From Phorcus lineatus (lineage: Eukaryota; Mollusca; Gastropoda; Trochida; Trochidae), in NCBI GenBank assembly GCA_921293015.1, contig OV121084.1, positions 21,580,960 through 21,644,959 on the forward strand: DNA of 64,000 nt, in the 5' to 3' direction. Position 1 is the first letter of the stretch. Every line of letters starts with the position of its first letter. This document shows, piece after piece, positions 23,454 through 35,769 of this stretch. The notes beneath the pieces are model-generated. The model was not told the origin of the DNA, ran no database searches, and saw nothing but the letters and a program-made list of their open reading frames with translations. Both the position numbers and the translations under genes were made by a program.

Positions 23454-25084
23454 TGAGGTAAAAATACATTCATTCCTTTCAGCGTTCATCTTTTAAATGA
23501 TCTTTGAATTTTTATAGAGTGTGTTTGTTTATGTATTTAAGAGATTTAAACACCCTTGGTGGAATAATGAGTTGGCTAATAAATGGGAATCTATGTGCTC
23601 TGCTGAGAAGGCGTGGTGTAAGGCCTCCGGGCTAAGCTTAAACATCAATTTGTTAAATCTAGAAAAGACTTTGATAAGCTTGTGCAGAGGCAAAAAAGAG
23701 CTTACAGGAGCAATCTACATGCCGAATTGGAAACATGTGTGAGGAGAACAGAAATGAGTTCTGGAAACGTATAGGGAGAGTTGGAGTAGGACAGGAGAGA
23801 CAGAAAATGATTCCCCTGGAGGTGAAGGACGATGGCAGTGTGAGTTCAGATGTACACCGTGTTCTAGAGAAATGGAGAACAAGCTATGAAGATCTTCTGA
23901 ACCCACCAGTAGGTGATACAGACCGAGACCATTCACTCAACAAGACGAGGACTATGTAGAGTCGGATTTCAACGAGAGATAACCTTGGATGAAGTTCGCC
24001 GTACACTACAAAATATGAAGGATGGGAAAGCTCCAGGAGTCAATTATATACAGGAACTTCTTAGAGGAGAGAGGACCATAAGCCTCTTACACAGAATTTT
24101 TAACATTTGTTTTCTGTCTTCCCGTGTTCCTGTCATGTGGTCTAAAGGAATCATTAACCCGATTCCAAAGTCAACGTCTAGCGACCCCAGAGAACCATTT
24201 TCATACAGGGGAATTATCTCACGCCTGTAATATATAAGGCATACTGTGGTATTTGAATACACGTTTTACAGAATGGGCTGAGAAAAATGACATCTTTTGT
24301 GACGAGCAAAATGGTTCCAGACGAGGGAGGTCAACGATAGATCACATCAGCTCAATAACATTGATCATTGAAGGAAGGAAACTGATGAGGAAATCAACTT
24401 TTGCCGCCTTTATTGATTTCAAGAAGGCTTATGATGGAATTAACAGTTAACCTATGGAAAAGAATCAACCATTACAGAGTTCAAGGCCGGATGTTGAAAG
24501 CTATCACTGCATTGTACAAGAACGTTCAGCATTCTGTCAGTATTAAAGATCGACTGAAATGACCCATGGCAACTTTCGTGATTCATAAAATACGTATTCT
24601 AATTTGCCAGTAACTTGAGTTTAATTTTTTTAAATCGGCCTATAAACAACTTTAATACGGCTTTTTCCAATCACCAGCTAATTAGCACCAGTGAACAGAA
24701 CTGAACTGGCCCGTGGTCACTGAGGCATGTCCAGCCGCGTGTCCTGCCGCGTGACGTGCTAGTCGGCGGAAGTATAACCTCCTTAATGAAAAAACAACAG
24801 GAAATCTCAAATTCTAAACAACTGTTTAAACATATCTAAAGTCATCCGAGCAACTCAAACCTCCGATGAATTGATGTTAAATATATCTTTAATTATTTGT
24901 ATTGCTCCATGCGAAAGACAGTGTTTAAATGTGATGCTATGCGCATTATCCCATAGCATATGTACATCAATTACGACGTCTGCCAAATGTTGTCACAACA
25001 ATCAGTCTGGTTTAAATAGTCTTATTTTTAGCTCATCAGGTCTGAAAGACCCGATGGGCTTATGGCATGGCATGCCGTCCGTCC

Positions 25085-25795
25085 ATCCGTCCGTCCATCC
25101 TACTTTCATCTTCTTCTCCAGTTCCAAAAGGTCCAGAGAGCTGAATAGTTGTGTGTAGACTCCTTGGGCACTGGAGATTCTAAATTGTAGGTTTGGTGAC
25201 CCCATGACCCCAAATGGGGTCACAGGGGTCAAAACCTGAGAAACCTAATTTCATCTTTTTCCCTAGTTCCAAAAGGTCTAGAGAGCTGAAAAATTGTGTG
25301 AAGACTCCTTTGACACTGGGGATTCTAAATTGTAGGTTTGGTGACCCCATGACCCCAAATGGGGTCACAGGGGGTCAAAACCTAAAAAACCTAATTTCAT
25401 CTTTTTCCCTAGTTCCAAAAGGTCTAGAGAGCTGAAAAGGTGTGTGTAGACTCCTTGGCCAACGGGGATTCTAAATTGTAGGTTTGGTGACCCCACCAAA
25501 TGGGGTCACAGGTGTCAAAACCTAAAAAACCTAATTTCATCTTTTTCCCTTGTTCCAAAAGGTCTAGAGAGCTGAAAAATTGTGTGAAGACTCCTTGGAC
25601 ACTGGGGATTCTAAATTGTAGGTTTGGTGACCACTTGACCCCAAATGGGGTCACAGGGGTCAAAACCTTAAAATCCTACTTTCATCTTCTTCTCCAGTTC
25701 CAAAAGGTCCAGAGAGCTGAATAGTTGTGTGTAGACTCCTTGGGCACTGGAGATTCTAAATTGTAGGTTTGGTGACCCCATGACCCTAAATTTTG
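25085..25795 (+). repeat. tandem array, about five copies of a ~145-bp unit
   Basis: The anchor GTTTGGTGACC recurs at 25191, 25336, 25482, 25622 and 25767, so the units are 145, 146, 140 and 145 bp. Each unit holds GACCCCAAATGGGGTCA, a perfect short palindrome in most copies. The array follows the head GCTCATCAGG ... TCCGTCCATCCGTCC at 25031-25100. Long open frames on both strands here are artefacts of the repeat. Diverged relatives lie at 17.36 and 18.29-19.22 kb. Confidence 0.9.
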
Positions 25796-25808
25796 GAATT
25801 CTTTCTGT

Positions 25809-25922
25809 CATGCTATTGCCTCTATTTTGCTGTTGAAGTAGCTTAAAAATACAGAGAAAATCAAAGGGCTGGACTTTCAGCTGACGACTAGCACGTCACA
25901 CACTGGGCGTGGCTTCGAGTCA
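25809..25922. repeat. 115-bp dispersed repeat, copy 1
   Basis: It matches 48362-48476 in the same orientation (shared blocks TGCTATTGCCTCTATTT and AATACAGAGAAAATCAAAG). It lies at the right side of the TTAA insertion, so the sequence near 48.4 kb is probably a remnant of the same element family. Confidence 0.8.
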
Positions 25923-27104
25923 TGCTTCGGTGATTAGGCTCATTAGGCGGTTATCCAAATCAGGGGTATAAAAGATCTCCTAGTATTCGAATTAAAGCGT
26001 ATATTTTCTAATTTTGTGGCTCCATTGATTCTTATAAGTGAAGCGACTACAGATAATAATTTGTAATAATCACAATTATGCGTTATGTTTCCTCTTTAAC
26101 GGAGTTCACAGTACCAGCTGGTTTGAGGTTAACAGGGGACTGAAGCAAGGATGCCTTCTCTCGCCTCTATTCTTCAACCTCTTTATAGATGACTTAGAAC
26201 AGTGAAAGCCCTAGGCATAGATGTCGAGATTGGAGAGGAAGTAGTGGTTATATTAGCATATGCAGATGATGTTGTACTCATTTATTTATAGGATTTACAG
26301 TGTCTCCTATCTACGCTAGATGTGTGGTGCTGCCAAAATATGATGTCCATCAATCAAGACAAATCACATGTGGTACATTTCAGGGGTCCATCAGTTCCAA
26401 GATCAATGACAGAGTTCAAGTGTGGCGATATAAAAATTGACATATGTTGGAGTTACCACTACCTTGGCATTTTACTGATTGAACATTTAGACTACAACAG
26501 TATGGCAAAGAATGCACCTAAATCAGCTAGCAGATCTCTGGGACTTCTTATTTCTAAGTTCAAAGCCATGGGGGGGATGCCCTTTAATGTCTACACCAAG
26601 TTTTATGACACCATGGTATGGTCAGTACTGAACTATGGCGCTTCCATCTGGGGGACCAAGGAACATTCAGCTGTAAACGCTCTCCATCACAGAGCGATTA
26701 GGTTTTTCCTCGGAGTTGGAAAATATACACCAAATGTGGCCGTTAATGGAGAAAGTGGATTGGAACCACCTACAGTGGGTTTCCATTTCAAGAAATTGGG
26801 CTTGACTAGTCAACTTGACACATAGGCGGTTAAACAAAAGAATATTTGAGTGGTCTGTTGGATGCAAGGAAAAGACATGGAGTTAGAGAGTATGCGCACA
26901 TCTGCAGAAGATAGACTTAGAACTTCTTTGTGCCATAGACTCACATATAGAGAGTAAACTGTTTGCCCGGGTAATCCGTGAAACTGTCTCCTACCAATAT
27001 GAAACCACGTGGACAACTCACTGCGAGGTAGCGGCCGTAACAAATCAAGGAAAGTCAGAGCTCCAGATACGGCACGTATTTGCATATTTCACGCAATAAA
27101 TTAA

Positions 27105-27751
27105 CAATTTACTCAATTAAAAAATAATCAGGGAATACAAAAACATATTGGATTCACCTAAAACGCAATTAAAACAAAGACCTTTCATACTTTACTCAAT
27201 TATCGCTATCAGCTTGCGGTACAGCACTCTCCGTCATTTCTACAAATGTGTTATCGAAAGCGACGCCTACAACTAAACTATTTATCTAAGCAGTCACTCT
27301 GCAGAGTTTGTAGTCACGTATATTCATATTTGAGATTTTGCAATTTTCAGGATATTTCTGATACATGCAAACCTTTAGTTGTAATCCACTGTTCTATGAT
27401 TCTACAATTGGTCAATACGGACGTGCTAATTAACCTCAGTCACAGAGAACAATAACTATCAATTAATGAAATTTTTCTTTATTTTCTTTTGTTGTGGGGG
27501 CGAAATACCCAAGCGGACATTACATTCAGTAGTAAAAAAAGTTGTGCGTATGCACATAAAAACTAAGTCATTTAAAAGCAATCGTATTCGAAAAATGTAA
27601 GTTTTGTTGATTAACTCAATAAGGATCATAAACTATGAGTAAAATTACTCAATTTCTAATATTTCTGGGAGTACACAAAATTCAGCTTACCCATCAAAAC
27701 ATGAAATATTAATAAATTATATTCAAACATGGGAGTAAATACCCAATTGCC
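27105..27751. mobile_element. probable second TTAA insertion in LINE 1 (647 bp)
   Basis: TTAA flanks both ends (27101-27104 and 27752-27755). Across one TTAA the LINE reads ISRNKLKVIWSSGK, consistent with an uninterrupted ancestor. The ends share only short words (CAATT, TTTACTC). Interior AT-rich, no coding. Confidence 0.5.
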
Positions 27752-28262
27752 TTAAAAGTTATCTGGAGCTCTGGGAAGTACAAGCTATTCAAGCAAGTCT
27801 ACTCCGAGGAGAAGTATCTGAGACTGCCTCTACGACATGACCACCGAAGTGCCTATGTAAAGTTTAGATGTGGGGTTGCACCGCTACACATAGAGACAGG
27901 CCACTACACTAACACACCATTTCAGTAACATTCCTGCCTCAACTGGGATAATGACATCGAAGACGAAACTCCTTTTAGTCTGCCCTTTATACGAGGACAT
28001 TAGATCTACACTTTTTAGCAACTAGCCTTTTATGCGTCCAAGGCCTGCCATAAAATCTTTACCCGAAGGCGACAATTTTTATATTCCTAAATGTTAAGTA
28101 GCTCTATATTGTTTGATGCATTTTAACACGTTTGTGTTTGTGATATACTGTATGTCTCTCGTGAATCACTAAGTGATTGGTCGTAGTATTTTACTGTACA
28201 TAACTTACGTATTTTACAATGTTTTACAATCTACGAGTGAGACTGGAATAAAATCATCTTTA

Positions 28263-28700
28263 TCTACATGTAACCTGTGTTACCTTTCCTGTATGTTCAA
28301 AGTTCTATGACGTTACAAAATGAATTCCTTTCAGGGTAATAAAGTATTATTATCATTATTATCATGCAAAAGATTTACCCAACTTAGCAATTTATGAAGA
28401 CCTTTGTGTTGCATCTCGATTGTATCAATACAAGCGATAATTTTCTAAGAGAAAAACATTCCACTTTATTGAGGATAATTCCCGTGGGAAATAAAAATTA
28501 CAACAGTAGTAGATGAGTCAAAATCCAGAATAGTCCAATTTTGAGGTCACACAAAAACAAAATAAAAAATGTTTAAAATTCTATTTCTATTACCAACAAG
28601 TATTGTTTGAATGTTGAACACTCTGAACAAGAACCATGCAAGCTTATCCTTAATTAATAATAAGGTAATTATCAAAACTTGTATGTATATGGTCAAAAAT
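28263..28700. other. nothing recognised
   Basis: AT-rich DNA after the LINE tail. No motif of the following array was seen here. Confidence 0.45.
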
Positions 28701-28701
28701 A

Positions 28702-31700
28702 GTCAATACTGCTACCAGAAAAGCATAAAACTGTAGAAATCAAAATGTACAAAACAAACTTATGACTACCTGACATGTCATACCAATGATGTGCTTTATG
28801 TTTCAAGCCTATAAGATAACATGTCTACACTAATATTTTTTTCATTGCCGTCTTCGATTAAAAAACAAGAAACTGAACTTTGAAATAAAAACATCTTCAT
28901 ACTAATCCATTCTTAATATCATGTGTAGAACTAGATTTAGATATCTTAAGATAGAAACTTACTAAATCTGTTTCGAAATACTACAATCTTAAACAATGTT
29001 ATAAATATCATACTTTTCCCTAAAACACCATTTTTGAGTAAGTGGCAGTAAAGGACAGTGTTGGTGACAGTAATGACCTACTTAGTGACAGTGTTGACAT
29101 TTTGATAATTATGTTCAATAATTAAATCTTTTACATAAACAAATTTTGAATTATCAAGACTGACATAAGGTTTTACTGTTCTTGATTTTACAATATTTTA
29201 CTGTCTGTTTCCAGCTAATGTAAAATGGTGTATTCAGCTTTGGTAGCAGTATTGACTTCGTTGGGGACAGTGTTGACCTGAATGGTGACAGTCTTGATTT
29301 TCAGGCAAAAAACTTATATTCTGAATAAATATTTTGTGATTAATAAAAAGGTTTCAATGAATACAATGTGCTATCCAGTGTCTGGTAAATTCGTATGACA
29401 ATTATTTTCGCATATCATAATCATATTTATTATGCGGTAATACTTCTGGCGGTAACAGCATTTGACAAATCTTAACAGAGAATGGATAAAACAAATATAT
29501 TTATCTTTTCTAATTGATAGATATTTGTTTTTAATGCCATATATACAAAAATTTGTCAATTCATCTATGACTAATGTTTGAAAGCTGAATATACATTTAC
29601 ATAATCAAAGATTGACATCTATGATTTCATATTCATGCAAATTCATTTTGAAAATACCACTAAACTGTCAATACTATTATTTTGAAGACTCATAATATCA
29701 CATATTACATAATGATTTTCTATATTAGGGATATATTATGTAATACTACATTGTTTCACATTTCATATAATTTAGTGTTCAATAGGTAGTGAATGACATA
29801 AAATGAAGTTTTAGTGTATCATCTTGCAAACTACTTCAATACCATAAACAAAGCTGTCAAAACTGCCACCGCAAGAGTGGTCAATAAAATGTGTAAATGA
29901 ATCATATACTTATTTTAGAAGAGTTAGGTGAAATTTTGTAATGGGAAAAAAGCCAAATATACAACATATGTTTTTATTCAAACCAATATCAATCAATTAC
30001 TTTAAATATTTAAATGATTTTTGTCAATACTGCCACCAGGTAAATGTCAATGCTTTCAAAGGCTTACCATGTATCTTCTATAATGGATACTTTTCATATG
30101 TAGAATCATGTTTATTCTTTTTCTTTTTAGATAGACATGTTTTTTCACCAGTAGAAAGTTTCAATTAAAGGGGAAGGTAAATCCCTATACACAGAATGGG
30201 TGGAGTCAATTTTCCCAGTAAAGAGTGTCTTTTCAGTTGAGATATAGTTGGGTACACTCTTGTCTAGCCAATTATCAAAACAATTACTTGTAATTTAAAA
30301 ATGATTTTTTGCATCCATGTACACCAGTATTTGAAGAGCACAAAGCTGTAATTTCTGAAAAATTACATTTACTCTGTAAAGAGAATAAAAAATAATATTC
30401 AAATACACCTACCTAAGATTCAAATTTGCCTCTGTATGTGTCATATGATCAGATAAGTGAGTGTTACCATGGCAGCAGTCTCTGTGTGGCTAAGAACTTT
30501 CCATTCATGATATCAATTTCAACCCAGTAGTCCTCTCTTTCCCATGTAAAACAACCCCCCCTCCCCACTCCAAGACAGCTGTGATCCCAGCCTGTCCACT
30601 GCTGCCTGTGGGAATGGGCCTTTAGCACTAGAGTAGAGATTGTGCTGAACCTTATTTTGTATTGTCCCCCAGTGATATGACAAAACTAGGCACATAGATG
30701 TGCTTTGTATTGGCTAACAATTATTAAAGGATCATAAGGCCTTACAGTGTAAAAAATCTGATGCATACATCGCTTGAGAATCCACAACAAACACCAAACA
30801 TATCAAGGGACTAATAAAGGCAAAATATTTAAAATGGGGAATCTTTTTTTAAAATATTTTTATAGGGAAATACAATATCATTCAAGACATTCTAAGAAAT
30901 TATCATCTACCAGCACATTCATTCACTTATTTGATTTTTGCCGTGAAATCTCATTTTACTGTAGTATATGTGTAGATCTCTCATAGTAAAATTCCCATAA
31001 CCTTTGACCTCCCTGACTCCAGCGACCGTTAGAAGGTGTGGCACATTGGGTGATAAGATCTCCCCCAGTCTGCTAGTAGCCGATCACTGCTCTTGGAGCC
31101 TTAATTGCTTACCCATGGGTAAATCGGGCCTGTTTTACCTTCCCCTTTAACTGTATGAACAACTCCAAATTGCTTCATATTTGATATACATTGTCAATAC
31201 CGCCACCACATCCGTCCTTCCTGCTACAAAAATTTGTTAACACTTTTCTTAAAACATGATTTAGTTAGTGATATCCACTTTTCAGTAAGAAATCATTGTA
31301 CTAATAATAAAGGTAGAAACATTTCTCCATGCCCGGTTTTGAGAAGAACAGATTAATATTTTGACACAAATAAAAAAAATTATCAATTACTGCCACCAAA
31401 GTTGTCATTACTGCTACCTGTCAGGATGAATTCCAGTATTCTTTGTAAATGATTCACCAAAAAGCAAACAGATATGTTGATATCGCTTTCAATAATGGTG
31501 TACTTAAACACCACATTGAAAGTCAAACATCTACATGTATAATTGTTGCTAGTGATCATCAAAATCAACAAAATGTCAACATCGCTACCTAAGCGTCAAT
31601 ACTGCCACTTTTTAGATGGTTGCAGTATTGACAGTAGCAGTATTGACATCCTTAAAAGTTTATTCAAATTAAATAAAAATTATTATTATCCTAGACAAAA

Positions 31701-31977
31701 AGCTTATTTCATTATTAGCATCCTTCATCAACCCTTTCAATCAGATTAAGGTGATAGAGCCTAAAATCTTGGTGACAGTATTGACTTATACAACTTATAG
31801 ATTCATAACGTTACTCATCTAGAGTTTGATTATGATTGAACTTGATCTGGGCTGAAATAAATCATGATGTCTTAATGAATATAGAAATGAAGAGATCCAA
31901 AACAAGAAGTGGTCTTTGTGAATGACGTAACTAGAGTTCATTTTTTAACAAAATTTGGTGATGGTAGCAGTATTGAC
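28702..31977. repeat. array of ~20 copies of a 15-bp motif, both orientations
   Basis: The consensus is GGTGRCAGTRTTGAC. Forward copies start at 29041, 29063, 29084, 29242, 29263, 29284, 31618, 31633, 31771 and 31963. Reverse-complement copies (GTCAATACTGCCACC) start at 28702, 29667, 29856, 30023, 31193, 31383, 31404, 31575 and 31595. Groups recur at 20-22-bp steps (29041/63/84, 29242/63/84, 31383/404, 31575/595), about two helical turns. One pair is directly joined (31618, 31633). The DNA between is AT-rich and not repeated. It lies on both sides of the MITE at 30169-31146, which carries none. It resembles binding sites for a protein, for example subterminal transposase sites, but the family is unknown. 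Confidence 0.75.
30169..31146. mobile_element. Kolobok-like MITE, 978 bp
   Basis: TTAA stands on both sides (30165-30168, 31147-31150), and the terminal inverted repeats are AGGGGAAGGTAAA / AGGGGAAGGTAAAA. Kolobok elements have TTAA duplications and ends beginning AGG or similar, so this assignment is reasonable. There is no transposase. It interrupts the 15-bp motif array and so is younger than it. Confidence 0.8.
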
Positions 31978-32534
31978 AAAAACATCTGTGACTGGTTTAA
32001 ATTGGGCAGAAAATATTAAGTAAGGCATATTGATATATGCAACTGTGCATTCAAAGCCTCTTTATTTACTGAACCAATGCAATAGTAAAAAAGTTTGTAT
32101 AGCAAAACCATTTGGCACAAACTAATCTTTATAGTTCATAATCTAACCTTGGTACAGCCAATTTTTTAAATTCTCACATATAAAAGATTGCTTCAAAGTT
32201 CAAATTTTCAGTGAACAAAAAAATTAATATTTGTGATTTACTTATTTGTTAGTTTTCTACACACTAAAAGTATAAAAACAAATAAAAACATTGTTAAAAT
32301 TGAAAATATATGCCTGGACCAAAAAATTGGACCCTTAAGAATTTGACTCATATATGAAACATTTACTAACCGACAGTAGAAGAAAATTAAACTTGGTCTA
32401 ATATCCAACTTGAAAATTTCAATATTAATTACAGACAGTCAACCAATTAATATTGGGTACATAACTTTAACATTGCATTTTAAGGATTAAAGATAATATA
32501 TCTCAGTATTTCACATAGACTTCATATAGACAAT
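31978..32534. other. nothing recognised
   Basis: Very AT-rich DNA without coding signal or array motif. Confidence 0.45.
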
Positions 32535-33335
32535 ACATTCAAGTAAATAAAACACCAAACAGCGTTTCGCTGCATCCTTTAATTAAAAAGATATGACAGT
32601 TCAAAGTACGTAGAAATTGGCCACCTCAAAAGCCCAATTGAAGAAAGTCTCTACCAGCTATGAGCTCTCCTTAGGCGGATGTTACGTCATAGAAGGGGAC
32701 TCGCTCCCCGTTTGTTTGTAAACAAATGCAGATATGGGTCGCATTCGTCTACGTTGTTAGAGACTATAATGAAATAAGGTGCATATATATATATATATAT
32801 AGATCTATAAATGATACATAGTGACAGGTTTGTAGTTTGTTACATGACTAGGTTTGGAGTATATATATTTTTTTGGTGCTGATTACTCTAAGGATACATA
32901 CAAAAATGTGGGCGAGTCACTTATGTTTGTATTTTAACTACATTTATGAAAACTTAAAATTTCTTGCTACAGCGTCATTTTAGAAGCAACAAAAAGTAGA
33001 ACTAAAGTCATAAAGCTGTCCCGGAGAAACATTTACCATTTTATGTACCCTTACAGTGGATAATTTATAACCTATTTGTTATTGATAAACATTGCAGTAT
33101 GAAATAAGGTAGTTTTAGTTAGATTTGTTAATATATTGTCATGTGTCATATGTATTGACAAACCTTATTACCTTTCAAGTTTCAATAAAGGCGGTTGATC
33201 ATGTGTGAGGATTAAGTTTAGATAACTAATCGGTGTCTTGTGTATTACCTAATTGGAAATGTGCCAGGTGCTGAGTTCATTAACTTTATTGCTTAATTGC
33301 CATAATGTACAGGTGTGTGGCACTATGTTGTAGAC
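32535..33335 (+). repeat. dispersed repeat A (about 800 bp)
   Basis: Its outer parts match 44350-44915 in the opposite orientation: GACAATACATTCA, AAATAAAACACCAAACAGCG and AAGCCCAATTGAA at one end, and ATTACCTAATTGGAAATGTG and AATTGCCATAATGT at the other. Some words (ACACCAAACG, GGACTCGCT, TTGTTTAC) also occur in the same order in the Polinton TIRs at 34.9 and 38.8 kb, hinting at a distant relation. A TA microsatellite lies at about 32782-32801. Confidence 0.7.
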
Positions 33336-33492
33336 TGTTAGGTAATAACTTTATGACTATATTGTCTGGTGTGAAAAAGAAGTGTTAGGTAACTAAAAGC
33401 CTCTCACTGGTAATATACCGTACTAAAGTACTGAAGGAAATGGAAATGATATGCTTTCAGCGTTAATAATTTTATTTAGTTGAAATAATTAA

Positions 33493-34032
33493 AGTCATAG
33501 TCTCATTTTTGTAAGGCAACTAAACTGAACTAATTATTCTTCACGAACAAAATCTGATCACTAACACAAATATTTCCTGTCGCATTTGCAAAGATTTTCA
33601 TTTTTATGCCCGTTTTACAGTTTTGGATGAAGCAGTGTACCGAATCAACTGCAATCCCATCGCGAGTACGAAACACCGGAAATCTAGTCATCGCAGCGCA
33701 GATACTTATGACAGACGCATTCTTCACTGAGTTTACCACCTTTTTGTTATTTCTGTATTTGATAAAGCGTAAGCTATTAGCTATTTTCAATGGATTTCAG
33801 CTGGGAAATTTTATGTGTTCTTCGTCACGGCCTTAGCGTAATGACGTGGTAAGGCCTAACGCTTGCGAAAAACATTCGGGTAGGGTAGGGTAGTTTGAAC
33901 TTCATTATTGAGGGCTAGAATGCTTGCAGAGTTCTGAAGATTGTTGCAAACGTCAGGGGAAAGATTTCTGTGAGTGGTGAACTATTTGTCCGGCATTTAT
34001 TACAATTTGCCTAACAAAACAAGACTATGACT
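33493..34032. mobile_element. TTAA-flanked MITE, 540 bp
   Basis: TTAA stands at 33489-33492 and 34033-34036. The TIRs of about 28 bp begin AGTCATAGTCT and end in a shared AGGCAA block. The inner open frame on the minus strand (33530-33790) has no family resemblance. The TTAA target suggests a piggyBac- or Kolobok-type enzyme in trans. Confidence 0.8.
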
Positions 34033-34036
34033 TTAA

Positions 34037-34729
34037 AACTGAAAAAAAATTTCATATTTGCAATACCATATTTCCAAGCAGGCTTTGACTTACATCACAA
34101 TCAACAATATATAACAATCGAAGCATGCAACAGTCTTGAAACAGGAAATTGCAAATGCATGTGTTGCCATAGTGACTGAAATTGACAGTAAAGGTTATGA
34201 ATGAACAAATAAATAACACAAGGGAAAAATTGTCTATACATTAAAAGTTAAATTTTTAAATAATTGCGAGATTTGATACAGCAAATACAGAATGTAAAAT
34301 AAAATCATTTATTAATTTAAATATAAATATATACACATTTATCGCTGCTGTGAGATTAAAATTCATTTTTATATAGCTTTCATCAGATATTCAAGGGGCA
34401 CGGTTTTCTCTCCTGTAAAGTCATCTTATTCATCTTAATTAGTATTCATATTCTTCATTCCTTTATATATCTAAACATCATTTTATTTGGTGCATGTTAG
34501 AAAGTCCAATTTCAATCATTGACAGCACTGCTACAGCCTGCATGATAACAATGACAATCTATACATGCAGTGAAATTGTCAGCAGACTGTCAGTTATTGA
34601 AAATATATTTTGTTAAACATAATCAAAAACATGTGTTATTATTGACAATATTGGCCTCGGTCACTCTAAATTGATATCACACTCTTTATCTCAAACACTG
34701 ACCATTAACTCACACAAAACAACAATAAT
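34037..34729. other. nothing recognised
   Basis: AT-rich DNA; no coding or repeat signal. Confidence 0.45.
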
Positions 34730-34862
34730 CTGTATCCTTACTATGCAAAATACACTAGAAAGCAAAAGTTTTTATGAAGTTGGCAAATCGCGAATCAAGA
34801 GGTACATTTACCTAACACATCAAAGATTTGATCTTCATTACCACTCATAACTGGTTAATAAG
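34730..34862 (-). repeat. dispersed repeat, copy 1
   Basis: Its reverse complement matches 42262-42365 (AACCAGTTATGAGTG, AATGAAGAT, GTATTTTGCATAGTAAGGA). It lies directly outside the left Polinton TIR. Confidence 0.7.
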
Positions 34863-34914
34863 GCCAAAAACAGCTGCTCGGAACCGTCATATCCCAATGA
34901 CCAGATCCGGAAGT

Positions 34915-35463
34915 TGCCAAGAGGCAATCCATCGAAAGCGAGATCTCATTGTTACAGTCATGCAAACAGAAACACGGAGTTAAGATATTGAGTTGACACT
35001 TTCCAATGGCATAAAGTAGTAACAAATGTTCTACATATACAATGGTCAATTAGCTACAGAGGGGGATTAGGTGTTTAGGTGTTCAAACAAAACAGTCATA
35101 ATGGCGGCACATATCAGCTTGGGTTCACTCGATCGGCATTATCCGAGATTCACAACCCAAACAAATAACCTCAACAACAACAACAGTTAATTAATGTTAA
35201 ACAGAATAGGTCAATGTATTCATTTTAATGGCTTTGGTGACTAAGGAGCTTTTTAATAAGTACAATCAGCGAAAATATATAAGTTCACGACCACTGGAAT
35301 CTATAATGTAAACAATGACACAAATCAGCCGGACGTAAGCGAGTCCTTTGTATGTCGTCACGTCCCCCCTAGCACCTGATTTGCTAATGAAACGTTTGGT
35401 GTCTGTATTTATAAAACATGTTTTTTTCTGCTATTTTCAGGTTGTTGTGAACCGAAATAGTTG
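34915..35463 (-). repeat. Polinton terminal inverted repeat, left
   Basis: Reverse complement of 38842-39390. Shared words in order include GAAAATAGCAG, ACACCAAACG / CGCCAAACG, GCTAGGGGG, TTCACGACC/GGTCGTGAA, AACCCAAGCTGATAT, GTCAACTCAA and TGCATGACTGTA. Confidence 0.8.
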
Positions 35464-35769
35464 TTGATATTCATTCAGAATAAGACAGATTATTTCCGAA
35501 GGGAGGCTTTTCTTTACAAGGGAACCTGCCGGTAAGTGGATACAGATTACTGTTCTCCCTAGGAGTGTAATAACATGGGGAAGGCAACAGTTTCTGAAGA
35601 AGGTTTTAAACATAGGCAAGAGCTTTGTATCATATGTACCCGAAACCAAAAAAAGTGTAGTTGTTAATGAGGGTTTTATAAACCTCCCAGGGACTTTATC
35701 CAGAGCTGGCAGGGTTGATTCTAGTACCTCTGTGTTTTATCACTAATAGACGAAATTCCCTCAACATAC

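Larger units (their letters stand above)
24547..26095. mobile_element. TTAA-flanked insertion in LINE 1 (1549 bp) with inner tandem array
   Basis: TTAA stands on both sides (24543-24546, 26096-26099). Joining across one TTAA gives the LINE frame SINGVHSTSWF, so the insertion boundaries are firm. The extreme ends (AGATCGACTG / AGAGGAAACA) match only weakly. A strong inner inverted pair, GTGACGTGCTAGTCG at 24751 against its complement near 25885, frames a ~145-bp tandem array. There is no transposase. TTAA is the target of piggyBac and Kolobok enzymes. Confidence 0.75.
23510..28262 (+). mobile_element. LINE 1: 5'-truncated non-LTR retrotransposon with two TTAA insertions
   Basis: It begins in the region between endonuclease and reverse transcriptase (KHPWWNNEL...AEKAW). 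RT blocks follow: MKDGKAPGVNYI, GIINPIPKS, FAAFIDFKKAYDGI, then after an insertion GLKQGCLLSPLFFNLFIDDL and AYADDVVLIY. The thumb is LNYGASIWGTKE, and the C-terminal zinc-type tail is seen at 27.85-28.0 kb (KFRCGVAPLHIETGHYT). It ends near an AATAAA at about 28250. The endonuclease is missing, and there are many stops and shifts. Insertions occupy 24547-26095 and 27105-27751; without them the neighbouring LINE segments read on in one frame. Clade uncertain (CR1/L2/RTE-like group). Confidence 0.85.

Noticed and set aside
25002-25724. Several 60-95-residue frames on both strands
   Set aside because: They repeat with the ~145-bp tandem unit and have no family resemblance.
33530-33790. 86-residue minus-strand frame as a small host gene
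   Set aside because: It lies wholly inside a TTAA-flanked MITE and shows no recognisable domain.
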